Shown here one piece after another: positions 1 to 8,126 of a stretch of 22,888 bases of DNA. This DNA is from RPQJ01 sp035554635 (GTDB taxonomy: Bacteria > Pseudomonadota > Gammaproteobacteria > Steroidobacterales > Steroidobacteraceae): the NCBI GenBank assembly GCA_035554635.1, contig DATMIB010000180.1, positions 1 to 22,888 of the forward strand, given 5' to 3'. Position 1 is the first letter of the stretch. Each line of letters opens with the position of its first letter. The position numbers and the translations under genes were made by a program. The notes beneath the pieces are model-generated. The model was given only the letters and a program-made list of their open reading frames with translations, was not told where the DNA came from and made no database searches.

Positions 1-2223
1 GTATTCATGTATCTCGCTCGCACGGCCGAGCGGCCCCGCGATGCCGGCGAACGAGTCGCCGATGGCCATACGGTTCATGAGCAGCGAGCTCGTGCCGACA
101 CCCTGGATCACGAGGTCGATCGTGCCTTCCTTCGCGTCCCAGTCGGCCAGCGTCAGCGGGATCAGTTCGCCGTCCCCCCAGCCGAGCACACGCACGAACT
201 GCCCGGCCTTGGCCGAACGTGCAACCAGCGGCGCGCGCACCTTGAACTCGACGATGCCGCCTGCGAGTTCGGTCTTGCCGACGATGGTCGGGTGGGTCTG
301 GCCAAGCGCCGTGTACTGCGCGGCTCTTTCGACACGCCCGCGGATTTCCTCGGCCGCGAACGGAATCTCGCCCACGATCTCGCGCGCCGCGGCCTGGCCG
401 TCGCCGGCCGCACGGATCGCGGTCGAGCCGCCACGCGCCGCGTCGCCGCCCGAATAGACGTCGGCGATCGAGGTCTGCTGCGAACCGCGGTCGAGCGCGA
501 TCGAACCCCACTTGGTCGTCTTCAGGCCGGGCTCGGCCTCCGTCATGATCGGGTTCGCGGTGTTGCCGAGCGCCATGATGACGAGATCGACCGGCACGCG
601 TTCCTGCTCGCCCGTGCGCACCGGGCTGCGCCGCCCCGACGGATCGGGCGGCCCGAGTTCGTTGACGTCGAGCACGGCGTGCGTGACGAAGTTGGTCTTG
701 CCGTCGCCGAGGAATTCGGACGGCGCGCGCAGCTCGCGCACCGTGATGCCTTCCTCGAGCGCGTGGTGCAGTTCCTCGACGCGCGCCGGCATTTCACGGA
801 TGGTGCGGCGATAGACGATCGTGACGTGTGCTCCGAGCCGGCGCGCGGTCCGCGCCGCGTCCATCGCCGTGTTGCCGCCGCCGATGATGAAGACGTTCTT
901 GCCGCGCGTCTCGGGCAGCGGCGTCTCGTACTTTGCGTCGAGCCCGCGCATCAGGTTCACGCGGGTCAGGAACTCGTTTGCCGACATCACGTTGAGCAGG
1001 TGCTCGCCCGGCACGTTCATGAACGTGGGCAGGCCCGCACCCGTGCCGACGAAGATCTTCCAGAAACCCGCGGCCTTGAGGTCGTCGAGCGTCGCGGTCT
1101 TGCCGACGACGAAGTTGCGCACGAAACGGCCGCCGAGCAGCGTGATCTTCTGCACGACGTCGTCGATCAGTTCGTTCGGCAGACGGAACTCCGGAATGCC
1201 GTAACGCAGCACGCCGCCGAGTTCGTGGAAGGCCTCGAACACCGTGACCGGGAAACCCTCGACCGCGAGCAGGTAGGCGTTGATCAATCCGGCGGGGCCC
1301 GAACCCACGACCGCGATCGGCGGCTTTTCGGCGCGCGCCCACGGGCTCACGACGTGGGCAAAGCGCCCGGCCACGTCGGGGTTCACGAGCTTGTCGTGCT
1401 GCGGCAGGAACCATTCGAGCTGGCCGATTTCGATCGGCCGACGCGTGTGCGTGCAGACACCCTGGCACTGCAGTTCCTGTGGACAGACACGCCCGGTGAC
1501 GTTCGGCAACGGGTTGCAGCTCTCGATCAGCTCGAGCGCCTGGCGGAACTTGCCCTGGCCGAGCAGGTCGAGCATCTCCGGGATGTGGATCTTGACCGGG
1601 CAGCCGCCCTTGGGCTCGAGCTTGCCCTTGAGCAGCACACCGATTTCACAGGGCCGGTCCTCGCACTGCTTGTCGCGCAGCACCTCGAGCCAGACGAACA
1701 GCTCGACCTCACGCGCGGTGTAGCCGAGGTTCATGTACCCGAGGTAACCCTGGTTGACGAGCTCGAAGTCGTTCGCGCGCTGTTCCGGCGGCCGGATGTA
1801 GGGCGGGATGCAGGTCTCGCCGGGCCAGCCCTGTGACAACCCGCGGAACATGGGGTAACGCTCGGCGAGGTGCGTGTCGAGCGCCGCGATGAACTTGCGC
1901 TTGTGCTTCAGCGGCATGAACCAGACGAAGCGCAGCAGCACCGTGCTCATGTCGTCGTTGCGCAGCAGCAGGTTCCACAGCGCACGCGTGAACGCGGCGC
2001 CGAGCGCCGGCTGCTGGAATTCCCAGGCGATCGCCTGCACGCCGTCGGCGACGAACACGCCGCGCAGCGAGCGCGGGTCGTTCTGCAGGTGCCGTCGCAG
2101 CAGCGCAATCTGCTTCTCGAACACGGCCTCGTCGTCGCCGGCGCCGATCGTGTCGAACGCGGGCGCCTCGAAATGCCGCTTGTCGACCAGCGGCACGGTC
2201 GACCCGTTGTCGTGACCGGTCAC
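1..2223 (-). CDS. GltD/NfnB-type FAD/NADPH oxidoreductase fused to an NfnA/SudB-like ferredoxin reductase domain (3' end outside window)
   Basis: Predicted soluble iron-sulfur flavoprotein that moves electrons between ferredoxin and NAD(P)(H); 741 codons are visible and no stop is reached. Residues 1-180 are an aromatic-rich region I do not recognise and which GltD proteins lack. Residues 187-257 carry the GltD/DHODB-type cysteine set (C187, C192, GCP at C208, TGRVCP at C247, C253, C257) expected to bind 4Fe-4S clusters. An FAD dinucleotide motif GSGPAG lies at 307-312, followed by GGVLRYGIPEFRLP, and an NADPH motif IIGGGNTAMDAAR near 446-458. From about 640 a second module starts, with a GQFVRV stretch and then IPLTLADWD, which matches the IPLTIADxD signature of NfnA/SudB ferredoxin-NAD(P) reductases. 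The GTG start overlaps the upstream oxidoreductase stop (GTGA) and has GGAG about 9 nt upstream, so the two genes are probably translationally coupled. The missing part should hold the NfnA NAD-binding and 2Fe-2S region. Family is clear; the physiological direction is inferred. Confidence 0.9.
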   Translation of the reverse strand, partial: MTGHDNGSTVPLVDKRHFEAPAFDTIGAGDDEAVFEKQIALLRRHLQNDPRSLRGVFVADGVQAIAWEFQQPALGAAFTRALWNLLLRNDDMSTVLLRFVWFMPLKHKRKFIAALDTHLAERYPMFRGLSQGWPGETCIPPYIRPPEQRANDFELVNQGYLGYMNLGYTAREVELFVWLEVLRDKQCEDRPCEIGVLLKGKLEPKGGCPVKIHIPEMLDLLGQGKFRQALELIESCNPLPNVTGRVCPQELQCQGVCTHTRRPIEIGQLEWFLPQHDKLVNPDVAGRFAHVVSPWARAEKPPIAVVGSGPAGLINAYLLAVEGFPVTVFEAFHELGGVLRYGIPEFRLPNELIDDVVQKITLLGGRFVRNFVVGKTATLDDLKAAGFWKIFVGTGAGLPTFMNVPGEHLLNVMSANEFLTRVNLMRGLDAKYETPLPETRGKNVFIIGGGNTAMDAARTARRLGAHVTIVYRRTIREMPARVEELHHALEEGITVRELRAPSEFLGDGKTNFVTHAVLDVNELGPPDPSGRRSPVRTGEQERVPVDLVIMALGNTANPIMTEAEPGLKTTKWGSIALDRGSQQTSIADVYSGGDAARGGSTAIRAAGDGQAAAREIVGEIPFAAEEIRGRVERAAQYTALGQTHPTIVGKTELAGGIVEFKVRAPLVARSAKAGQFVRVLGWGDGELIPLTLADWDAKEGTIDLVIQGVGTSSLLMNRMAIGDSFAGIAGPLGRASEIHEY

Positions 2224-5200
2224 TGCAGGATCTCCGAGTCGCAGTTCGCCGCCACGCGGTCGACGCGCGCGATCAGCTCGGGCGTGATCGCCAGCTTCTG
2301 CAGGGCGCCCGGGATCATGTGGCCGACCTCGGTCGCGACGCCATCGAGCAGCAGCGTCGTCTTCTCGAACAGCTCCGGCACCTGCTGGTAGCAGGTCTTG
2401 CAGTTGACGCACTTCGGCACGTCTTCCTCGCGGATCACCTTGAGGCCCGACGCCGCCTCGCCACCCGTTGCCGCCGCGGTCGGCGCCGCGGCGCCAGCCG
2501 CCACGCGCGACGTTGCCGACGGGCTGCCGCCGAACGGCGCCAGTGCGGCCGAGAGTGCCTCGGGCGGTGCCTTGGAGGCGGCGGCAAGCTCGCTCATCGC
2601 GCGTGCGATCGAATCGAGCGATGCCTCGCGGTCCTGCATCGAGGCCTCGTACTGACGCTGCAACGTCGAGAGCTCGGCGTGGTGGTCGGCGTCGAGCTTC
2701 TCGACGTGACGACCGGCGAGGTAACGCAGCGTGCGCCAGTAACGCCGCCGCTCCTCGACCAGGTGCACGATCGTGTTCGACACTTCCAGCCGCTCGAGCC
2801 GGCCGAGGTCGTCGGTCGCCCAGACGAACGGCAGCTTGTCGGCACGCGCGGCCACCGGCAGTTCGACGTATTCGTGGATCGGCACGGCGCGATCGAGCGC
2901 GTCCGCGGCGAGCCGGCGGAACTGCTTCTTGAAGCGCGTCTCCTCGCGCGCGAAGTCAGCCGGGGTCAGCGGCACTTCGAGCAGCTTCGTCTCGCCGTTT
3001 TCGCGGTAGGTGAGCGTCGTCATCGTCCAATCGCGGTCGACGGCCGGATTGCCGTCGAGCGAGAACCGCTCGTGCAGCGTCGGACCGCGTCGCGGGTCGT
3101 GCACGAACACCGGGTTCATGCGGCTCTCGACCGCGAGACGCGCGCGCCGGCTGGCGGCGGCGTCGGCGATGCCATGTTCGGCCTGGCACGGCGTGTAGAC
3201 GTCGAGCACCGCCGGCGAGGCGGTGTAGCTCAGGTACTCCATGACGTTGCCGAGGAAGTGCCCCTGCAGGGCGGTCGAGGCCTGCACGACGAACACGTTC
3301 GGGTGGAACGCGGCGATCAGGCCGAGCTCCTTGCGATCTTCCTGCTTGCCCGAATGCGCGGCGCCGAAACGCGTGAGGTCGGAGTCCTGGCCCGTCAGGC
3401 TCGCGGTCGAGGCCTGGCCGCCGGTGTTGGAGTAGACACCCGTGTTGAGCACGAGCACCTTGATCGGCGTGCGGGTCGCCAGCACGCGCGACAGCGCGCC
3501 GAAGCCGATGTCGTAGGTGGCGCCGTCGCCGCCGATGCTGAACGCGGTCGGCAACAGCGCGAGTTCCTGCGCCGTGAACTTGTCCCAACTGAACGTTCGG
3601 AAGTAGCGGTCGTGGATCGCCGGTTCGTAGGCGTCCTCGAGCTCGAGCTGCGCGATCCGCAGCGCCTTGACGTCGTCGACCGCGTTCGCCGTGAGGCCCT
3701 CGAACAGGCCCTTGGCGACTGCGGGCGTGTCCTGGAACAGGCTGTTGACCCAGGGGTCCGTGTACGGGTTGAACGGGAACGTCGATGCATACACGCTGCT
3801 GCAGCCGGTTGCATTCGCAATCACGGCCGCGGCCGGGCCGTTGCCCGTCGGCCCGCCCTCGAGCAGGTAGAGCCGCCTTTCGAGCCGCTGCAGCGTCGCC
3901 TCGATGCGCTCGCGGCGTGCGGTGTCGTCGGCCAGCCCTTCGAGTTTCGCCGTGAGCAGCTCGACCAGGCGCGCGAGCTCGGCCACGTGGGCCTTGCGAC
4001 GCTGCGCGTGGATCGCGTGGTTCATCGACGTGACGAGCCGGATCGCCGTGACTTCGCCACAGCCGCGGCAGGCGCCGTGGCCGCCCGTCGTGGCGTAGTA
4101 GTTGGAGCGGTCGAGCATCATGCGCTTGATGTCGCCGCCGGCACTGACCGCGTCCTGCACAAAGCGAGCGGGTGTGTCGGGCGTGCGGCTCAGGAACTCG
4201 AAGCGTTCCTGCAGCTCGTCGAGCACCAGTTCGTCCTGCACGCAGGGCTGGAGCGCGCCCGGGCCGCAGACGTCGACGCACTCCATGCAGCCGCTGCACT
4301 TCCACGGGTCGACCGCGACCGAATAGAGCCCGCCGCTGCCGGGGCGCTCCTTTTCGGGCGCGTCGAAGAACGGCTTGGTGCGGGCGACCGGGAACGTCTT
4401 GAGCGTCGCGGCCAGCTGCTGCAGCCCGCGACGGACCGCGGCATTGGCGCCGTCGAGCCCGACGGCCACTTCGGCCACGGCGTCGTGCAGCGCGAGTCCG
4501 CTCCGGGTCGCCTGGTAACGCGCGCGCACGGCTTCCGTGAGCGGATGGATGTGCGCGAGCAGTTCGGCCTTCGGCGCTTCCGGCAGGTCCAGCAGCTTGA
4601 GGCCGGTCTGCAGCAGGTCGTGGATGTCGTGCACCGTGTTCGGGATCGCAGCATCCGGGCAGACCAGCGCGCACTCCATGCAACCGGTGCAACGGTCGGC
4701 CGTGAATTTCGGCACGTCGCGACGGAACAGGCCCTTGTCCTTCCACGCCGCGGTACCGGCCGGCATGAACAGGCCCGTGCCCGGCAGCACCGGCGCCTCG
4801 GCGATGGTGCCGTCGCGGAACGGCGCCGCAATCATCTGCTCGTAGTAGTCGCGGTCGAAGACGCCACCGTCGGGCGTGGCGCCGCGGACGCGACACATCT
4901 GCGCCGACAACGCGACGCTGCGGCGCGCGCGCGTCACGGGCTGGCTGTCGACGGCGACGAACTCCGGCGCGTCGTAGTCGACGCGCTGCGTGGCTGCGAG
5001 GCCTTCCTTCATGACCGCGAGGTTGCCCTCGACGACCTTGCCGCCCTTGGCGCCGAACTTCTTCGCGATCTGGCTGCGGATCTTGGCGAGCAGCGCCTCC
5101 TCGGAGGCGCCGGCCTTGATCCGTTCGACGTGGCCGCAGACCGCGCCGATGAACGCGATGCCCATCATGCGCGTCTCGAGTTCGGGCGTCGGCGCGTGGC

Positions 5201-7226
5201 GCTTGGCGACCGCGAAGCCGTCGAGCACGAAGAATTCGATGTGCTTTGCCCGCAGCGTGCGTCGTGCCTGCTCGGGCAACTCGCGCCAGACCTCGAGCGG
5301 CGACAGGCTCGACTGCAGGATGAACGTGCCGCCGTCGACGAGGCCGCGCAGCGGGTTGGTGTGCCCGAACACGCGGTGGTCGGGCGAGATCACGATCTCG
5401 ACGTCCTCGAGCTCGGCGTTGGTGAGCTTGACCGGCTCGGGGCTCAGCGTGATGTAGTAATTGGTCGGTGCGCCGCTCTTCTCGGAGCCGTACTTGGGCG
5501 CGGCCTTCGAATGCAGGCCCAGCACGCCCGCGAGGATGTCGGTGATCAGCTTGCCGGTCGCGATCGTGCCGTAGCCGCCGATCGAGTGGAACCGCACGCG
5601 GAATGCCTCCGGCGGCAGCAGCACGGGGTTGGGCTCGGTCTCGAGCGCCATCCACTCCGTGTCGGGGTACGCGGCCTTGAGGCGCGCCTGCAACGCGGCG
5701 AGCGCCGGCGGCGGGTTCTTCGCGAAGAACTGGCTGCCGAGGTAGACGAACGGCACGTTGCGCGTTTCCATGTTGCGGAACGCGGCCACGAGGTGGCGCG
5801 GCTGCAGGTCGTGCGCGCCGAGGCCGAAGATCGCGGTCGTGACCTTGGGCAGCGTGTGCAGCGGCGGGATGCCCGGGTGACGCGGCTCGCCTTGGCCGTT
5901 TTCGAGCCCCTTGAACAGCGCCTGCGTCACGAAGCCCGTCAGCGCCGTGTTCTCGGAACGTTCGAGCACGGTCACTGCGCGCTTGCCGGCCAGCGCCTGC
6001 ACCAGCTCCGCCTCGGGGAACGGCTGTAGCAGCTTGACCGACACGACGCCGACCCTCTTGCCCTGCTTGCGCAGGTGCTCGGCCACGGCCTCGGCGTCAT
6101 CGGTCACCGAACCCAGGCCGACGACGACGTGCTCGGCGTCCTCGCACTGGTACGTCTGCACGGGCTGGTACCGTCGGCCGGTCAGCGCCGCGAATTCCTG
6201 CATCGCTTCGCGCACGAAGCGCGGCACTTCGGCGGCGAAGTGCGTGCGGTGGTCGACCGAGCCCGCCTGGAAGTCGGGCTGGTTCTGCACGCCGCCGGTG
6301 AGGCCCGGGTTGTCGACGTCGACCAGCGCCGGCACGCGCTGGCGCGTGCCCTTTGCGGGCGCGTTGCGCCACTGGCGGCGCCACTGGCCGTGCAGTTCCT
6401 CGGGCACCCACTGCAACGTGTCGGCGACGCGCTCGCCGGCCGCGTCGGCTTCGATCGCCGTCGCGTTCGCATCGAGGTGCGCGTCGAGTGCCGCGAAGGC
6501 CGCGGGCAGGAAATCGTCGCGGTGACGCGTGAGCCACGCGCGCAACTGGAACACGCGGCCCTTGGCGCCGAACAGGATTTCCTGCGCCACCGTCGGACAC
6601 GGAATGCGACCGGCCGGGTCGCCGAGGAACTCGGCGAGCAGTTCGGGCTCCGGCATCTGCACGGCGCTCATCATGTGGCTGGTCGCGAAGCCGTCCATCG
6701 CATTGGCGACCGGGATCAGCGACTGCGCGCTGACCTTGTATGAGATCGCGGCGAGGTCGGCGGCTTCCTGCGGGTTCGACCCGAACAGGATCGTGTAGCC
6801 CGACTGCAGCAGCGCGTAGACGTCGTCGTGCCCGGCCATCACGTTGAGCGAGTGACGCGAGACGACGCGCGCGGCCACCTGCAGCACGAATCCGCCGACC
6901 TTCTTGCCGACGGTGACGTAATGCGACTCGAGGCCGTAGAGGATGCCCTGGCTCGACGACGCGTTCGAAACGTACTTGCCGCCCGTCAGTGCGGCACCGA
7001 GTGCGCCGCTCTGCGCGGAGTGTTCGCCTTCGGGCTCGAAGAAGAACGGGTGCTTGCCCCAGACGTTGCAGCCGCCGCCGGCGCGGAACGCTTCGTACAG
7101 TTCCGAGATCTCGGTCGAGGGCGTGATCGGGTAACCGATGACGCCGCCACAGACGTGGCCCATGACTTCGGCAACCGCGCCATTGCCATGGATGACGGTG
7201 GGAATGCCGGGGAATTTGACGGTCAT
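2220..7226 (-). CDS. Oversized pyruvate/2-oxoacid:ferredoxin oxidoreductase (single-chain PFOR) with extra insertions and a C-terminal ferredoxin domain
   Basis: Oxidatively decarboxylates a 2-oxoacid (pyruvate is likeliest) with CoA, giving acyl-CoA and reduced ferredoxin; cytoplasmic, TPP and Fe-S dependent. The domain order is that of NifJ-type PFOR: TPP pyrimidine domain with YPITPSTE near residue 33; gamma domain with GGYGTIATGK; two ferredoxin motifs CTGCMEC (846-852) and CSGCMEC (977-983); then the TPP domain with CRGCGE (1053-1058), ATGCSS (C1142), GDG (1233-1235), NTGVYSNTGGQ and TPCQAEHG (C1347). C1053, C1056, C1142 and C1347 match the four ligands of the TPP-proximal cluster. At 1668 aa it is about 480 residues longer than usual. 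The spacer between the ferredoxin motifs and the CRGCGE-to-GCSS interval are both enlarged. A charged helical stretch and an Ala/Thr-rich linker (about 1575-1597) lead to a single-cluster ferredoxin-like tail (C1606, C1609, C1612, C1662). ATG 7226 is chosen because homology starts there; upstream in-frame codons are unconvincing and the SD is weak. Substrate specificity cannot be read from sequence. Confidence 0.95.
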   Translation of the reverse strand: MTVKFPGIPTVIHGNGAVAEVMGHVCGGVIGYPITPSTEISELYEAFRAGGGCNVWGKHPFFFEPEGEHSAQSGALGAALTGGKYVSNASSSQGILYGLESHYVTVGKKVGGFVLQVAARVVSRHSLNVMAGHDDVYALLQSGYTILFGSNPQEAADLAAISYKVSAQSLIPVANAMDGFATSHMMSAVQMPEPELLAEFLGDPAGRIPCPTVAQEILFGAKGRVFQLRAWLTRHRDDFLPAAFAALDAHLDANATAIEADAAGERVADTLQWVPEELHGQWRRQWRNAPAKGTRQRVPALVDVDNPGLTGGVQNQPDFQAGSVDHRTHFAAEVPRFVREAMQEFAALTGRRYQPVQTYQCEDAEHVVVGLGSVTDDAEAVAEHLRKQGKRVGVVSVKLLQPFPEAELVQALAGKRAVTVLERSENTALTGFVTQALFKGLENGQGEPRHPGIPPLHTLPKVTTAIFGLGAHDLQPRHLVAAFRNMETRNVPFVYLGSQFFAKNPPPALAALQARLKAAYPDTEWMALETEPNPVLLPPEAFRVRFHSIGGYGTIATGKLITDILAGVLGLHSKAAPKYGSEKSGAPTNYYITLSPEPVKLTNAELEDVEIVISPDHRVFGHTNPLRGLVDGGTFILQSSLSPLEVWRELPEQARRTLRAKHIEFFVLDGFAVAKRHAPTPELETRMMGIAFIGAVCGHVERIKAGASEEALLAKIRSQIAKKFGAKGGKVVEGNLAVMKEGLAATQRVDYDAPEFVAVDSQPVTRARRSVALSAQMCRVRGATPDGGVFDRDYYEQMIAAPFRDGTIAEAPVLPGTGLFMPAGTAAWKDKGLFRRDVPKFTADRCTGCMECALVCPDAAIPNTVHDIHDLLQTGLKLLDLPEAPKAELLAHIHPLTEAVRARYQATRSGLALHDAVAEVAVGLDGANAAVRRGLQQLAATLKTFPVARTKPFFDAPEKERPGSGGLYSVAVDPWKCSGCMECVDVCGPGALQPCVQDELVLDELQERFEFLSRTPDTPARFVQDAVSAGGDIKRMMLDRSNYYATTGGHGACRGCGEVTAIRLVTSMNHAIHAQRRKAHVAELARLVELLTAKLEGLADDTARRERIEATLQRLERRLYLLEGGPTGNGPAAAVIANATGCSSVYASTFPFNPYTDPWVNSLFQDTPAVAKGLFEGLTANAVDDVKALRIAQLELEDAYEPAIHDRYFRTFSWDKFTAQELALLPTAFSIGGDGATYDIGFGALSRVLATRTPIKVLVLNTGVYSNTGGQASTASLTGQDSDLTRFGAAHSGKQEDRKELGLIAAFHPNVFVVQASTALQGHFLGNVMEYLSYTASPAVLDVYTPCQAEHGIADAAASRRARLAVESRMNPVFVHDPRRGPTLHERFSLDGNPAVDRDWTMTTLTYRENGETKLLEVPLTPADFAREETRFKKQFRRLAADALDRAVPIHEYVELPVAARADKLPFVWATDDLGRLERLEVSNTIVHLVEERRRYWRTLRYLAGRHVEKLDADHHAELSTLQRQYEASMQDREASLDSIARAMSELAAASKAPPEALSAALAPFGGSPSATSRVAAGAAAPTAAATGGEAASGLKVIREEDVPKCVNCKTCYQQVPELFEKTTLLLDGVATEVGHMIPGALQKLAITPELIARVDRVAANCDSEILQ

Positions 7227-7304
7227 AGACTCTGTCCGGAGGTGGCGGGGGTGCTCCAAGCAACCTGCAACGGTCGCGAACCGGACGCAATCCGGGAGAC
7301 TACG

Positions 7305-7538
7305 ACCTCGCAGCACGTCGAACCGTGCGCGTCAGGGCGGGATCGCGAATGAGTCGCAGTCTTGTCGCGGCAACCACGCGAGCGCGCATTGCGATTTTCA
7401 AGCTTCGTTGCACGTTCCAACCGCAGCCGCGAGGGACGACTGTATGTTCGCCAGCCGCGGCGGCCATGCGCAAAGCTTCATTCTCAAGTTTCGTTGCACG
7501 TTTCGGCTGTGGCGCCGGCGAATGCACCTCGCAGCACG
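7305..7538. repeat. Pair of 13-bp direct repeats (ACCTCGCAGCACG)
   Basis: Identical 13-mers lie at 7305-7317 and 7526-7538 and flank the 24-bp repeat pair on either side. Together the two sets suggest that a roughly 100-200-bp segment of this gap was partly duplicated or carries remnants of a dispersed element. Confidence 0.5.
7395..7504. repeat. Pair of 24-bp near-identical direct repeats
   Basis: Copies lie at 7395-7418 and 7481-7504, 86 bp apart start to start, and match at 21 of 24 positions by eye. Both contain the core TTCGTTGCACGTT. The three differences are all C/T transitions, which suggests divergence from a common copy. They sit outside any gene I accept. Confidence 0.6.
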
Positions 7539-7688
7539 CTTGCGATAAGTCGTACGCGTGGGCTGCGCCTCGCGCTCGCGAGTCCGCGCGTAGGAGCGCA
7601 CGCGACGTCGCCTCGCAGCGACACAGTGCGCGGGCACTCGATCGCACCGGGCGGGTCTGCCTATCCATCGACGGACGCGAGGTGGCGG

Positions 7689-8126
7689 ATGACTCCAGAC
7701 GAATTCCAGCAGGCCCTGTCCAGCGTGGACGCCATGACGCTGGCGGGGCGAGAGCCCGCTTACTGGTGCGGCTTCAAGCGTGGGCTGCAGCGCGCGCACC
7801 TCGGCCGTCGCTTCACGAGCAACACGGATCACTACGCGTGGCTCGACTTTGCACGCGACGACGATCCGTTCGTGGCGCAGCTCGGTCGCGGTTATCGCGC
7901 GGGGCTCCAGGCTGTCGTCTCAGGCCAGCCCCTCGCGCTCGACGGCCATGGCCAGTTCCAGGGTCACCGCGGGCGCGCCCGCCTCCACGGCCTCGACGGT
8001 GGTGACGGGCACGACGGACACGAGCACGACGGACACGGGCACGACGGGGAAGGTCCCGGCCACGACGGGATCGCGGCAGCGGACGATGCCGCCGCCGCGA
8101 CCGACTCGATCAGAACCCGTAATTGA
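7689..8126 (+). CDS. Small hypothetical protein with His/Asp/Gly-rich C-terminal tail
   Basis: A 145-residue predicted cytoplasmic protein; I do not recognise a named family. The ATG has a good ribosome binding site (GAGGTGG about 4 nt upstream), which is why this internal start is preferred over the longer open frame. Residues 1-80 look globular, with YWCGFKRGLQRAHLG and a later GRGYRAGLQ. Residues about 100-126 are low complexity: HDGHE, HDGHG and HDGEG units encoded by a 15-bp tandem repeat. Clustered His and Asp could bind Ni, Zn or Co, but that is inference. The 3' end overlaps the convergent TonB receptor stop by 17 bp. There is no signal peptide or membrane segment. The reading frame is plausible rather than certain because opposite-strand frames are also open. 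Confidence 0.6.
   Translation: MTPDEFQQALSSVDAMTLAGREPAYWCGFKRGLQRAHLGRRFTSNTDHYAWLDFARDDDPFVAQLGRGYRAGLQAVVSGQPLALDGHGQFQGHRGRARLHGLDGGDGHDGHEHDGHGHDGEGPGHDGIAAADDAAAATDSIRTRN
8010..8054 (+). repeat. 15-bp tandem repeat (minisatellite), three units
   Basis: Units at 8010-8024 (CACGACGGACACGAG), 8025-8039 (CACGACGGACACGGG) and a decayed third at 8040-8054 are head to tail. The 15-bp period is in frame with the small gene and encodes HDGHE/HDGHG/HDGEG. Unit number could vary between strains without a frameshift. Confidence 0.8.

Larger units (their letters stand above)
7227..7688. other. Intergenic region between divergent genes, with short direct repeats
   Basis: This 462-bp stretch separates the minus-strand 2-oxoacid oxidoreductase from the small plus-strand gene. 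Open frames cross it on both strands, but none has a recognisable product, a good ribosome binding site or conserved-looking composition. It contains two sets of direct repeats, annotated separately. It must hold the promoter of the oxidoreductase operon, but I see no convincing -10/-35 pair. Confidence 0.5.

Noticed and set aside
7..1836. 609-codon plus-strand open frame
   Set aside because: Antisense to the GltD-type gene, which has intact FAD, NADPH and cysteine motifs; the composition is typical of a shadow frame.
2319..6029. 1236-codon open frame on the plus strand opposite the 2-oxoacid oxidoreductase
   Set aside because: It is antisense to a gene with complete catalytic motifs. It is Arg/His/Ala/Val-rich with no recognisable domain, as expected when GC-rich codons remove stops from the reverse strand.
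7391..7510. CRISPR-like array
   Set aside because: Only two repeat copies, imperfect, with no further units or cas genes.
7362..7688. N-terminal extension of the small His-rich protein gene
   Set aside because: No ribosome binding site at the earlier starts, and the extension crosses the direct repeats; the ATG at 7689 has a good site.
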